Part shown: positions 49,739-57,846 of the stretch, in pieces
How positions within the stretch are numbered: the first letter of the stretch is position 1
Layout: the number at the start of each line of letters is the position of its first letter
Origin: Amaricoccus macauensis
Lineage (GTDB): Bacteria; Pseudomonadota; Alphaproteobacteria; Rhodobacterales; Rhodobacteraceae
DNA: 64,000 bases
Reading direction: 5' to 3'
Assembly: GCF_014201905.1 (NCBI RefSeq)
Contig: NZ_JACHFM010000001.1
Coordinates: forward strand, 62,001-126,000
Made by a program: the position numbers and the translations under genes
The notes under the pieces: generated by a model
Seen by the model: only the letters and a program-made list of their open reading frames with translations
Databases searched by the model: none
What the model was told of the DNA's origin: nothing

Positions 49739-50974
49739 CTAGCGCCAGGCCTGTAGGACCAGCACGGCGTTCAGCCCGCCAAAAGCGAACGCATTGGTCA
49801 TCACCGCGTCCACCCGCGCCTCCCGGGCAACGTTCGGCACCACGTCGAGATCGCAGTCCGGGTCCGGCAACTCGTAGCCGATCGTCGGCGCGATGACGCC
49901 TTCCTCCAGCGCCATCAGGCAGGCGATGAGCTCCACCGCGCCGGTGCCGCCGATCAGATGCCCGTGCATCGACTTGGTGGACGAGATCATCAGCCGGTCG
50001 GCATGCGCCCCGAACACCTCGCGCACCGCGGCGCACTCGGTCTTGTCGTTCACCGTGGTGCCGGTTCCATGGGCGTTGATGTAGCCGACAGCCTCGCCCG
50101 CGAGGCCCGCGTCGGCAAGCGCGCCGCGCATCGCCCGCACCGCGCCCTCACGGTTCGGCGTCACGATGTCGGACGCGTCCGACGTCATGGCAAATCCGGT
50201 GACCTCGGCGATGATGTTCGCCCCGCGCGCCAGAGCGTGCTCCAGCGCCTCGAAGACGAAGACCGCCGCCCCCTCGCCCTGCACCATGCCGTTGCGGTTG
50301 AGCGAGAACGGCCGGCAGCCGTCGCGCGACATGACCCGCAGGCCCTCCCACGCCTTGATGCCGCCGAAGCAGAGCATCGCCTCCGCGCCGCCGGTCAGCA
50401 CCACGTCGGCCATGCCGGAGCGGATCAGCTGGAACGCCTGCCCCATGGCGTGGTTCGACGACGCGCACGCCGTGGCGACGGTATAGGTCGGGCCCTCGAT
50501 CTTCATGTCCATGGAGATCTGGCTTGCCGCGGCATTGTTCATCAGCCGCGGCACGACCAGCGGGTGAACCCGGTTCTTCGCCTCCTGATAGACCAGCCGG
50601 TAGTTCTCGTCCTGGGTCTGCAAGCCGCCGCCCGAGGTGCCGAGCACCACGCCCGCGCGCCCGGGGTCGGCGAACGTCACCCCTGACGCCGCCACCGCCT
50701 CGCGCGCCGCGAGCAGCGCGAACTGGGTGAACGGGTCGAAAAGCGTCAGCTCCTGCCGGCTGAAATGCGCCTCCGGGTCATAGCCCCGGATCTGGCCGCC
50801 GATCTGGATAGACAGGCGATCCACGTCCTGAAACGCGAGCGGGCCAATGCCGAGGCGCCCCTCGCGCATGGCAGCGCGGGTCTCGGGCGCGCTGCGGCCC
50901 AGGGCATTGATCGTGCCCTGTCCGGTGACAACGACACGCCGGCCGCCGCGGGGATGCTGGGGAGATCGTGGCAT
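49739..50974 (-). CDS. Beta-ketoacyl-ACP synthase (FabF/FabB-like)
   Basis: 411 aa. KAS marks: RRVVVTGQGTINALGRSA, VLGTSGGGLQTQDENYR, active Cys in YTVATACASSNHAMGQAF (about residue 169), first His in INAHGTGTTVNDKTE (about 307) and second His in STKSMHGHLIGGTGAVELIA (about 340), so the Cys-His-His triad is complete. It extends acyl-ACP by two carbons. It sits two genes below lpxD and just after a discrete acyl carrier protein gene, which suggests a dedicated fatty-acid supply. The start is the ATG after a TTG, MPRSPQHPRG. Confidence 0.92.
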   Translation of the reverse strand: MPRSPQHPRGGRRVVVTGQGTINALGRSAPETRAAMREGRLGIGPLAFQDVDRLSIQIGGQIRGYDPEAHFSRQELTLFDPFTQFALLAAREAVAASGVTFADPGRAGVVLGTSGGGLQTQDENYRLVYQEAKNRVHPLVVPRLMNNAAASQISMDMKIEGPTYTVATACASSNHAMGQAFQLIRSGMADVVLTGGAEAMLCFGGIKAWEGLRVMSRDGCRPFSLNRNGMVQGEGAAVFVFEALEHALARGANIIAEVTGFAMTSDASDIVTPNREGAVRAMRGALADAGLAGEAVGYINAHGTGTTVNDKTECAAVREVFGAHADRLMISSTKSMHGHLIGGTGAVELIACLMALEEGVIAPTIGYELPDPDCDLDVVPNVAREARVDAVMTNAFAFGGLNAVLVLQAWR

Positions 50975-50986
50975 CAACGCCTTGGC

Positions 50987-51262
50987 TCAGGTCCGGGCAG
51001 CGACGAGGGTCTCCACTGCGCGGACGATGCTCGCCACGGTCGAGATGTCGAAATCGGACTTTTCCGGCTCGTTGGCGTTGAAGGGCACTTCGATGTCGAA
51101 GGTTTCCTCAATGCTGAAGATCGTCTCCACGAGGGCGAGCGAGTCAATGCCGAGATCACCGAGGCTCGCCTCCATGGAGACGGCGGTCGGCTCGAGCGCG
51201 GCCTGTTCGGCGAGGATGGCGACGACCTTGTCCCGGACCGTCTCCCTCACAGCGTCGGACAT
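50987..51262 (-). CDS. Acyl carrier protein
   Basis: 91 aa from the ATG giving MSDAVRETVRDKVV. Phosphopantetheine attachment site DLGIDSLALVETIFSIEE (Ser at about residue 41) and the acidic helix typical of ACPs are clear; the loop FNANEPEKSDFDISTVASI is longer than in AcpP. It carries growing acyl chains for the neighbouring ketosynthase. Because it is next to lpxD, it may be a specialised ACP for lipid A acyl chains. The upstream frame (MGNSSSEGGI) has no ribosome site. Confidence 0.9.
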   Translation of the reverse strand: MSDAVRETVRDKVVAILAEQAALEPTAVSMEASLGDLGIDSLALVETIFSIEETFDIEVPFNANEPEKSDFDISTVASIVRAVETLVAART

Positions 51263-51296
51263 GATCCCTCCCTCGGATGAGCTGTTACCCAAAGGT

Positions 51297-52382
51297 CTAG
51301 TCTTTCAGGGGTGGATTGGAAATGCCTTTCTGCACTGCATCAAGTCGTGACATGAAGCGCGGAAGCCGCCGGAGCGCCTTGTAGATCTCGACGTTCTGAT
51401 CCATCCGCACCGCGGGATACCCCATCATGATCCGGTTCGGCGGCACGTTCGAGGCGACGCCGGAGTTGCCGGTGATGACCGAGTTCTGGCCGATCGTCAG
51501 GTGATCGGCCACGGCGGCCTTGCCGCCCAGCACCACCCGGTCGCCGATGATCGTCGAGCCGCCCACCGCCACATGGCCGCAGATCAGACACGTCCGGCCC
51601 ACCTTCACGTTGTGGCCGAGCTGCACGAGGTTGTCGATCTTGGTGCCGTCGCCGATCGTGGTGTCGGCCACGGTGCCGCGGTCGATGCAGGAGTTCGCGC
51701 CCACCTCGACATCGTCGCCGATCCGCACCGAGCCGATCGAGTTGATGCGCACATAGGAGCCCTGTTCCTCGGCCGCGATGACACCGGTCTCGCGCGCCTC
51801 CTCGACGATGCCGCGCGTCGGCGTCACGAACGAGAAGCCGTCGGCGCCGAGCACGGCGCCGGGCTGGGCGATGAAGCGGTCGCCGATCGTCACCCGCGCG
51901 CCGATCCGGGCGCCCGAGAGGATCAATGCGTCGCGGCCGATCACCGCATCCTCGGAAATCGACACATGGCTGAAGATCCGCGCGCCGGCCCCGAGCTTTA
52001 CGCGCGGGCCGATCAGCACGAACGGACCGATCCGCGCGTCGTCCGGCACCTCGGCGGTCGGATCGATCACGGCGGAGGGGTGGACGCCCTCGGGCAGTTC
52101 CGGCGGCCGGTCGAAGACGCGGTTGACGCCGGCCAGCAGATACCGCGCGCGGGGCGCGAGGATTGCGGCCTTGAGCCCCAGCGCCTGCCAGTCCGCACCG
52201 GGCCAGAGGATCGCCGCGCGCGCCCGGCCCTTGCCCAGATCCTCGGCGAAGGCCGGCTGCATGGCCAGCGCCACGTCATCCTCGCCGGCAGTGGCGGGCT
52301 CCGCCGCGCCGGTCACGACAATTGCCCCGTCGCCCACCGCCTCGGCACCGAGGGCACGGGCAAGCTCTTCAATAGTGGTCAC
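51297..52382 (-). CDS. lpxD: UDP-3-O-acylglucosamine N-acyltransferase
   Basis: 361 aa. Third step of lipid A synthesis: N-acylation of UDP-3-O-acylglucosamine by hydroxyacyl-ACP in the cytosol. The N-terminal uridine-binding region (TIEELARALGAEAVGDGA) is followed by left-handed beta-helix hexapeptide repeats (VIDPTAEVPDDARIGPFVLI, VGANSCIDRGTVADTTIGDG) and the FIAQPGAVLGADGFSFV block. Catalytic His lies in KIDNLVQLGHNVKVG (about 250). A helical C-terminus (IYKALRRLPRFMSRL) ends it. First gene of a three-gene operon with ACP and ketosynthase. Confidence 0.95.
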   Translation of the reverse strand: MTTIEELARALGAEAVGDGAIVVTGAAEPATAGEDDVALAMQPAFAEDLGKGRARAAILWPGADWQALGLKAAILAPRARYLLAGVNRVFDRPPELPEGVHPSAVIDPTAEVPDDARIGPFVLIGPRVKLGAGARIFSHVSISEDAVIGRDALILSGARIGARVTIGDRFIAQPGAVLGADGFSFVTPTRGIVEEARETGVIAAEEQGSYVRINSIGSVRIGDDVEVGANSCIDRGTVADTTIGDGTKIDNLVQLGHNVKVGRTCLICGHVAVGGSTIIGDRVVLGGKAAVADHLTIGQNSVITGNSGVASNVPPNRIMMGYPAVRMDQNVEIYKALRRLPRFMSRLDAVQKGISNPPLKD

Positions 52383-52417
52383 TGTCGTCTCCCCCGGGAT
52401 GCCCGCACCCGCCGCGC

Positions 52418-54100
52418 TCAGCCCTGCGCCGCCGGAAGCGTCACGCCGGCCTTCTGCATCATGGAAAACACCGTCGCGTCCCGGCCGTAGACGTCGGGGC
52501 GGAACCGCACCACGCCCGCGTCGTCGAAGAACACCGTGCGATAGACGATGTGCACCGGGATCGTGTGCTCCAGCGCGACACCCTTCTCCTTCGCCGCCGC
52601 CCGCCAGCTGTCATAGGCGGCGCGCACATCGGGAACCTGCGACTGCAACAGCGCCTCGGCCAGTTCCACCGGCTTCTGCAGCCGGATGCAGCCGTTCGAG
52701 AACGCGCGCACGTCGCGGGCGAAAAGCTCGCGGTGCGGCGTGTCGTGCATGTAGACCGAGAAGTGGTTCGGGAAGAGGAATTTCACCTGCCCGAGCGCGT
52801 TGTCGTCCGACGGCCGCTGCTTGATGCGGAAGGGGAAGTTCTCCGGCGTATACTGGGTGAAGTCGACGAGCTTCGGGTTGATGACCGTGCCACCACGGGT
52901 CATCAGGTCGATGCCCTGGTTCTTCAGCACCATCGGGTTCTTCTGCAGCTTCGGCAGATAGTCGCGGATCGCGATCGAGTCCGGGATGTGCCAGGTCGGG
53001 TTGACCACGACGGTGCGCATCAGCCCGTCGAACTCCGGCGTCTCGGTAACTCCGGTCTTGCCGACGACGACGCGGGAGGACCACGTCTCGCGCCCGTCCT
53101 CGTTCAGATGCGCGGTGAAGTCGGGAATGTTCACCCAGAGATAGCGCGCGCCGAGATCCTTCGGCATCCAGCGCATCCGCTCCAGATTGACCGCCACCTG
53201 CGCGAGGCGCGTCTCGGCCGGGGCGTTGACCGCATCGAGGGTGAGCGAGCCGACGACGCCGTCATCGTTCAGGCCATAGTCGCGCTGGAACGTCTCCACC
53301 GCGGCGACGAGCGCGTCGTCAAAGACCGGGCTCGCCACCTCGCCGGTCGGCTCGACATAGCCGAGCCGCGCCAGCCGCCCGCGAAGCTCAGCGACACGGG
53401 GATCGCTTTCGCCCGGGTGCAGCGTCTCGCCGTCCGTGACTTCCGGGCCCCAGCTCTCGGTGCCGGCGAGGGCTTCGAGCCGCGCCTTCTCCGCCTTCAG
53501 GCGGCCATAGTCCGGCGACTTCGGCTCCAGCGAGCGCAGGATCCCCGCGACCGGCTCGGCGGCAAGGCGCGCCATCAGCGCCGATGGCTCCGGGCGGACC
53601 GGCTTGCGGTCGACATATTCCGGCGACACGGCGTTGGGGCGCACGATGCCGCCCGAGACGTCATGGGCAAACGCGAGGTATGCCCGTGACGCCGCCACCT
53701 CCAGCGCCGCGGGCGCGGCGGTGCGCGTCTCGAAGAGCGCCGCGAGCCCGTCCGGATCGTAGCGGTCGACCGGCAGCGCCTGTGCGCCGGCGCCGGCCAG
53801 CGCCGCGACCAGCTCCGGTTCGCGACGGGTGCCGGAATCGGTCCAGAACGGCTGGTACAGACGGGCCGCGTAAAAGCCGTCAATCGCCGCCCGGTCGTCG
53901 GCGTCAAGCGGCGCAAGCTCGGTCTGGAGCGCCGCCTTGAACGCCGTTGCCTCCGCCGAAAGGCTCGGCCCCTCGGGCAACGCCGCCGTGGCGGGCGCCT
54001 CCGGCGGCAGCGTCACCCCCGGCTCCTCGGCCATCGCCGGCAAAGCGAGACCCGCCGCCAGGACGACAGGAAAAAAACGGACGCTCAGGTTCATTCGCAT
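52418..54100 (-). CDS. L,D-transpeptidase (YcbB/LdtD-like), exported
   Basis: 560 aa with a signal peptide (VRFFPVVLAAGLALPAMAEE). A helical region is followed by a peptidoglycan-binding domain (RVAELRGRLARLGYVEPTGE, VAAVETFQRDYGLNDDGVVG, about 245-295) and the YkuD catalytic domain with VVVGKTGVTETPEFDG, TWHIPDSIAIRDYLPKL, FSVYMHDTPHRELFARDVRA and AFSNGCIRLQKPVELAEALL (catalytic Cys in SNGCIR, about 467). It makes 3-3 crosslinks in periplasmic peptidoglycan. The long inserted capping loop marks the YcbB class. Divergent from the Tat-exported DUF882 gene, another cell-wall enzyme. Confidence 0.93.
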   Translation of the reverse strand: MRMNLSVRFFPVVLAAGLALPAMAEEPGVTLPPEAPATAALPEGPSLSAEATAFKAALQTELAPLDADDRAAIDGFYAARLYQPFWTDSGTRREPELVAALAGAGAQALPVDRYDPDGLAALFETRTAAPAALEVAASRAYLAFAHDVSGGIVRPNAVSPEYVDRKPVRPEPSALMARLAAEPVAGILRSLEPKSPDYGRLKAEKARLEALAGTESWGPEVTDGETLHPGESDPRVAELRGRLARLGYVEPTGEVASPVFDDALVAAVETFQRDYGLNDDGVVGSLTLDAVNAPAETRLAQVAVNLERMRWMPKDLGARYLWVNIPDFTAHLNEDGRETWSSRVVVGKTGVTETPEFDGLMRTVVVNPTWHIPDSIAIRDYLPKLQKNPMVLKNQGIDLMTRGGTVINPKLVDFTQYTPENFPFRIKQRPSDDNALGQVKFLFPNHFSVYMHDTPHRELFARDVRAFSNGCIRLQKPVELAEALLQSQVPDVRAAYDSWRAAAKEKGVALEHTIPVHIVYRTVFFDDAGVVRFRPDVYGRDATVFSMMQKAGVTLPAAQG

Positions 54101-54370
54101 TGCCTGCCTCTGGTTGACGTGCTTCGTGCTGCTCGGGATTATTTTTCTGAAACGTACCGCGCTCGGGGCAGCGCGGCAAGCCGCGCGCCTATTAACAAGG
54201 AATTCACCAATTCAAGAGAAAGGGCATCGCGACACATCAATAGGCAAAAAACCGCCGATCTGGCACCTTCGGTCACGGCAAGCTTGGAAGGACAGCCCTG
54301 CTGTGTCATCACAACCACAGGGGCGAAAAAACCAAGACCCCAACAGGCAGTAGATCGAGGCAGTGATCCA
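54101..54370. promoter_or_regulatory. Divergent promoter region of two cell-wall genes
   Basis: 270 bases between the L,D-transpeptidase and DUF882 genes, no gene supported. A/T-richer around 54130-54250 (ATTATTTTTCTGAAA, TTAACAAGGAATTCACCAA), so promoters for both genes are likely here. No clear palindrome was assigned. Confidence 0.35.
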
Positions 54371-54928
54371 ATGGACAACGAATTTCGGCCGTCGCGCCGG
54401 GCGGTGCTGGGTGGAGTGTTTGCGGGCCTCTGCGCCGTGGCCGCGGCACCGGTCTACGCCCGGGCACCGGGCTTCCTTCGCGGCGCGGGCGACATCCGCC
54501 GCATCCGCATGTACAGCCAGCGGACGGGCGAATCGATCGACACGATCTATTTCGCCGACGGCAAATATGTGCCGGAATCCGTTACCGAAATCAGCTACTT
54601 CATGCGCGACTGGCGTCGGAACCAGGTCATGAACTATGACCCGCGCAACATCGACAATCTCGCCGCGACGCTCGGTCTCATGGAGACCTCGGAGCCCTAC
54701 CTGATGATCTCCGGCTATCGCACGCCGCAGACCAACCGGATGCTGAAGGGCGCGGCCAGCCACTCCTACCACATGCGGGCCATGGCCGCCGACGTCCGGC
54801 TGAAGAGCCGCTCGGTCAGCCAGATCTCCAAGGCCGCGTTCGCCTGCGACGGCGGCGGCGTCGGTGTCTATCACCGCTCGAATTTCGTGCACATGGACTG
54901 CGGCCCGATCCGCACCTGGCGCGGCTGA
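54371..54928 (+). CDS. Tat-exported DUF882 (YcbK-like, peptidase M15 fold) protein
   Basis: 185 aa. The start MDNEFRPSRRAVLGGVFAGL is a twin-arginine signal (SRRAVLG) followed by a hydrophobic stretch and AxA-like cleavage at PVYARA. The catalytic zinc fold shows at YLMISGYRTPQTNRML, SYHMRAMAADVRL (His/Asp ligands) and FVHMDCGPIRTW (His-x-Asp). YcbK-type proteins process peptidoglycan. It is divergent from the L,D-transpeptidase gene, and the pair recurs widely in proteobacteria. It ends at a clear hairpin. Confidence 0.92.
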   Translation: MDNEFRPSRRAVLGGVFAGLCAVAAAPVYARAPGFLRGAGDIRRIRMYSQRTGESIDTIYFADGKYVPESVTEISYFMRDWRRNQVMNYDPRNIDNLAATLGLMETSEPYLMISGYRTPQTNRMLKGAASHSYHMRAMAADVRLKSRSVSQISKAAFACDGGGVGVYHRSNFVHMDCGPIRTWRG

Positions 54929-54970
54929 CGTAAAAAAGCACGCTGACATCAAGAACAGCGGGACAGTGAG

Positions 54971-55000
54971 GGGCGGTCTGCGCGAGCAGGCCGCCCTTTC
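54971..55000 (+). terminator. Rho-independent terminator after the DUF882 gene
   Basis: GGGCGGTCTGC-GCGA-GCAGGCCGCCC-TTTC: an 11-bp stem with one G-T pair, a GNRA-type loop and a short T-run, 42 bases past the stop. Confidence 0.8.
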
Positions 55001-55028
55001 CGCTTTCGCGCCGGGGCCAGGCCCCCCC

Positions 55029-56570
55029 TTACGTCGCCAGCAGCCACTGTAGCTTCTGCAGGTCGGTCTTGCCCGACGCCATCACCGGGATCGTGTCGAG
55101 CACGCGCACCTCGGACGGCACGAGGATTTCCGCGATCCCAGCCGCCCGGAGATGCTCGCGCAGCGCCTCAAGCGTCGCGCCGGGATCGGCGATCGCCAGC
55201 ACCACCCGTTCGCCCTTTACCGGAGAGGGCAGCGCCACGGCGCCGAGCGGCTCGCCCGGCCAGACTTCCGAGGCCAGCGCCTCGACGAGCGCCAGCGACA
55301 CCATCTCGCCGCCGATCTTGGCAAAGCGCTTTGCTCGCCCCACGATGGTCACATGCCCCTCCGGCCCGATCCGCACGATGTCGCCCGTGTCGTACCAGCC
55401 GTCGGGCGGTGGCTCGAAGTCGCTCCCGCCAAGCAGATACCCCGCCATGACGTTCGGGCCGCGCACGGAAAGCCGGCTGCCGTCGATCCCCGGCACCGGC
55501 TCGAGGCGCGCCTCGATACCGGGCAGGAACCGCCCTACGGTGCCCGGCCGCGGATCGTCGAGATCGTTCAGCGCCATCACCGGGCTCGTCTCGGTCGCAC
55601 CATAGCCTTCGAGGATCGTCGCGCCGAACTGATCGGCCCAGATCGCCCGCGTCGTCGCCTTGACCGGCTCGGCCCCCGCGACCACCGCGCGCAGATGCGC
55701 GAAATGCTCCCGCGTCGCCCGACGGCCCCAGCCGGCAAGAAAGGTGTCGGTGCCGAACAGGATCGTCGCGTCGAGCTTCTTCGCCAGTTCCGGGATCACC
55801 CGGTAGTGCAGCGGCGAGGGGTGCAGCCCGGTGCGGATGCCGGTGACGGCCATCAGCACGATGCCGGCGGTCAGCCCGAAGCTGTGAAACAGCGGCAGCG
55901 CCGACACCGCCCGGTCGTCCGGGCCGATCGGTGCCCGCGCGCCGATCTGCGCCACGTTGGCCAGCAGGTTGCCATGGGTCAGCACGACCCCCTTCGGCTT
56001 GCCCTCCGTCCCGGAGGTGAAGAGGACCGCCGCCTCGCTGGCGCGACCGAGGCCGCGCGGCACCCGGCGACTGGCGACGAAACCGGCAACCTTGTCGAAA
56101 AGCGTTGGCGCGGCGCGCAGCTCCTCGGTCAGGACGACCGCGAACCCGTCCTCGCGCAACCGCGCCACCAGATCGCCGAAGCCGCCCTTCTCGATGAACG
56201 CCTCGCTGGTGATGACGCTGCTGCACCCCGCGCAGCGCAGCGCGGCGATGACCAGACCGGAGCCAACCGTTGGATTGAGAAGCGCCGGCACCGCCCCCGA
56301 GCGCCAGAACGCGAGCAGCACCGCGACGGCACCGGGAACGGCGGGAAGCAGCAGCCCGACCCGCTCGCCGGCGGCGAAGCGCGCGCGAAGCCCGCGCTCC
56401 AGCACCGCACTCGCGAGGGCGAGTTGGCCATAGGTCAGCGCGGTGCCCTCGATATCCTCGAAGGCCACCCGGCCAGACCCGAAGGCGCGTCGGGCAGCGA
56501 GGATCGCCTCGGGAAGCGAGGCAAACCGGTTCAGTGCCTCGAAGCGCGCGAGCTCGTCTGCCCGTGCCAA
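55029..56570 (-). CDS. AMP-forming acyl-ACP/acyl-CoA synthetase (Aas C-terminal type)
   Basis: About 513 aa if the TTG giving LARADELARFEALNRF is the start; no in-frame ATG fits and GGGGG lies upstream. ANL-family motifs: VLFTSGTEGKPKGVVLTHGN (P-loop, about 175), ILEGYGATETSPVMALN (about 290) and WYDTGDIVRIGPEG with IVGRAKRFAKIGGEMVSLA (about 380-405). The protein most resembles the acyl-ACP synthetase half of Aas, which reactivates free fatty acids for phospholipids. It lacks an acyltransferase domain. It is last in the DciA-DsbA minus-strand operon. Confidence 0.88.
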   Translation of the reverse strand: MARADELARFEALNRFASLPEAILAARRAFGSGRVAFEDIEGTALTYGQLALASAVLERGLRARFAAGERVGLLLPAVPGAVAVLLAFWRSGAVPALLNPTVGSGLVIAALRCAGCSSVITSEAFIEKGGFGDLVARLREDGFAVVLTEELRAAPTLFDKVAGFVASRRVPRGLGRASEAAVLFTSGTEGKPKGVVLTHGNLLANVAQIGARAPIGPDDRAVSALPLFHSFGLTAGIVLMAVTGIRTGLHPSPLHYRVIPELAKKLDATILFGTDTFLAGWGRRATREHFAHLRAVVAGAEPVKATTRAIWADQFGATILEGYGATETSPVMALNDLDDPRPGTVGRFLPGIEARLEPVPGIDGSRLSVRGPNVMAGYLLGGSDFEPPPDGWYDTGDIVRIGPEGHVTIVGRAKRFAKIGGEMVSLALVEALASEVWPGEPLGAVALPSPVKGERVVLAIADPGATLEALREHLRAAGIAEILVPSEVRVLDTIPVMASGKTDLQKLQWLLAT

Positions 56571-56604
56571 GCTTGCCCCCAGTGTGCGGGGCCGGCCTCG
56601 TGCG

Positions 56605-57276
56605 TCAGGCGCCGAGCGCCTTGTCGAGTTCGGCCTTGAACTGATCGAACGGCAGGGCGCCGTCGACCTTCGTGCCGTTGATGATGAAGGTCGGCGTCGA
56701 GTCGATGCCGTCCGCACCCGCGTTCTTCTGGTACGACGTGACCAGCGCCTCGGCGAAGGCGCGGTCGTTCATGCACTTGTCCATCTCGGCGTCGGAAAGC
56801 CCGGCCTGCCGGCCGATCCGGTAGAGCGCCTCGACCATCGAGGCGTCGTCGCGCACGGTGCCGTCGGGATTCATCATCCACGCTGCCTGCGTCGAGAAGA
56901 TGAGATCGGCGATGCCGAAGTAGCGGTCCTGCGGGGCGCAGCGGGCGATCATCGCCGCCCAGAGCCCGGGCTTGTTGAAGAACACCTCGCGGAAGGTCCA
57001 GAAGACCTTGCCGGTGTCGATGTATTCCTTCTGCACCTGCGGGAAGGTCTGAGCCTGGAAGTCGGCGCAGTGCGGGCAGCTGAACATCGCATACTCGACC
57101 ACCTTCACCGGCGCGTTCGGATCACCGAGCGTCAGTTCGGGCACGACCGGTGCCTCGGCGGTGTCCTGCGCAGCGCTGTCCTGCGCGGCGGCAAAGCGGG
57201 GCATGCCGAACGCAAGCAGCGGCGCGAGAGCGACGGCAGCAGCGAGGATCTGGCGGCGGGTGAGGGGCGAGTGCAT
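56605..57276 (-). CDS. DsbA-family thioredoxin-fold oxidoreductase, exported
   Basis: 223 aa. A signal peptide with a Arg-rich start (MHSPLTRRQILAAAVALAPL) ends near MPRFAAAQ. The redox site is FSCPHCADFQ (Cys-Pro-His-Cys, about residue 67), and the cis-Pro loop is DSTPTFIINGTKVDGAL (about 195). The helical insert (FGIADLIFSTQAAWMM) is that of the DsbA/ScsC/BdbD group. It likely forms or exchanges disulfides in the periplasm; no DsbB is nearby. Signal peptide with RR could be Tat or Sec. Confidence 0.92.
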   Translation of the reverse strand: MHSPLTRRQILAAAVALAPLLAFGMPRFAAAQDSAAQDTAEAPVVPELTLGDPNAPVKVVEYAMFSCPHCADFQAQTFPQVQKEYIDTGKVFWTFREVFFNKPGLWAAMIARCAPQDRYFGIADLIFSTQAAWMMNPDGTVRDDASMVEALYRIGRQAGLSDAEMDKCMNDRAFAEALVTSYQKNAGADGIDSTPTFIINGTKVDGALPFDQFKAELDKALGA

Positions 57277-57287
57277 CAGCGATCCAG

Positions 57288-57800
57288 TCAGTTCTTCGGG
57301 TTCCGTACCCGCAATATCACATTCCGCGCCAGTGTCTCCAATGCGGATTTGAGCTCGCCATCACCAATGCTTGAGAGACTTTCCCCCGCCTCGCCGATGT
57401 CGGGCGGCGGTCCGTCCGGCGCCGGGCGAAAGCGCGGCGCCGGCTCCGCGAATCCGATCTGGCCATGGGTGAGCTGGATCCGCCCCACCGTGCCCGGGCC
57501 CAGCGCCGCGTTCACCCGGTCGCGCAGCAGCGGGATCAGCATCTGGATCTGCGGCGCGTGTGCCCCTTCGACCGCGAGCGTCAGCAGCCCTCCGGCCGGC
57601 CCACGGGCACGGGTAAGCTTCACCGGCGCCGAGATCCCGGCAAACTCCGGCCCGGCAATATCGGGCCAGAGCGCACGCAGCCGGGCTTGCGCGAAACCGC
57701 GCTGGCCGGATGCCCGGGACATCTGCGCCTCGATCAGCCCGCCCGCGCGGACGAACCCACGGGCGCGCCGGCCCTTGCCGGTGGCGGTCTTGTCGTTCAT
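57288..57800 (-). CDS. DciA-like (DUF721) protein
   Basis: 170 aa. The DUF721 core reads QARLRALWPDIAGPEFAGIS, PVKLTRARGPAGGLLTLAVE and APQIQMLIPLLRDRVNAALG, ending in VGRIQLTHGQIGFAEPAPRF. DciA is the ancestral loader of replicative helicase in bacteria without DnaC, binding DnaB and DNA. The basic N-terminus (KTATGKGRRARGF) may contact DNA. Another ATG three codons upstream is possible. It is divergent from mutY and upstream of DsbA, an order repeated in alphaproteobacteria. Confidence 0.88.
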   Translation of the reverse strand: MNDKTATGKGRRARGFVRAGGLIEAQMSRASGQRGFAQARLRALWPDIAGPEFAGISAPVKLTRARGPAGGLLTLAVEGAHAPQIQMLIPLLRDRVNAALGPGTVGRIQLTHGQIGFAEPAPRFRPAPDGPPPDIGEAGESLSSIGDGELKSALETLARNVILRVRNPKN

Positions 57801-57846
57801 GGACACCATGGTTAACCGCTGGCGCGAGGCTTGTCAGGGAGAACGG

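Noticed and set aside
56443-57846. Open plus-strand frame of more than 460 codons running into mutY
   Set aside because: It is antisense to the acyl-ACP synthetase, DsbA and DciA-like genes, all with clear motifs; the amino-acid content is typical shadow sequence. Only the part from 57847 is MutY.
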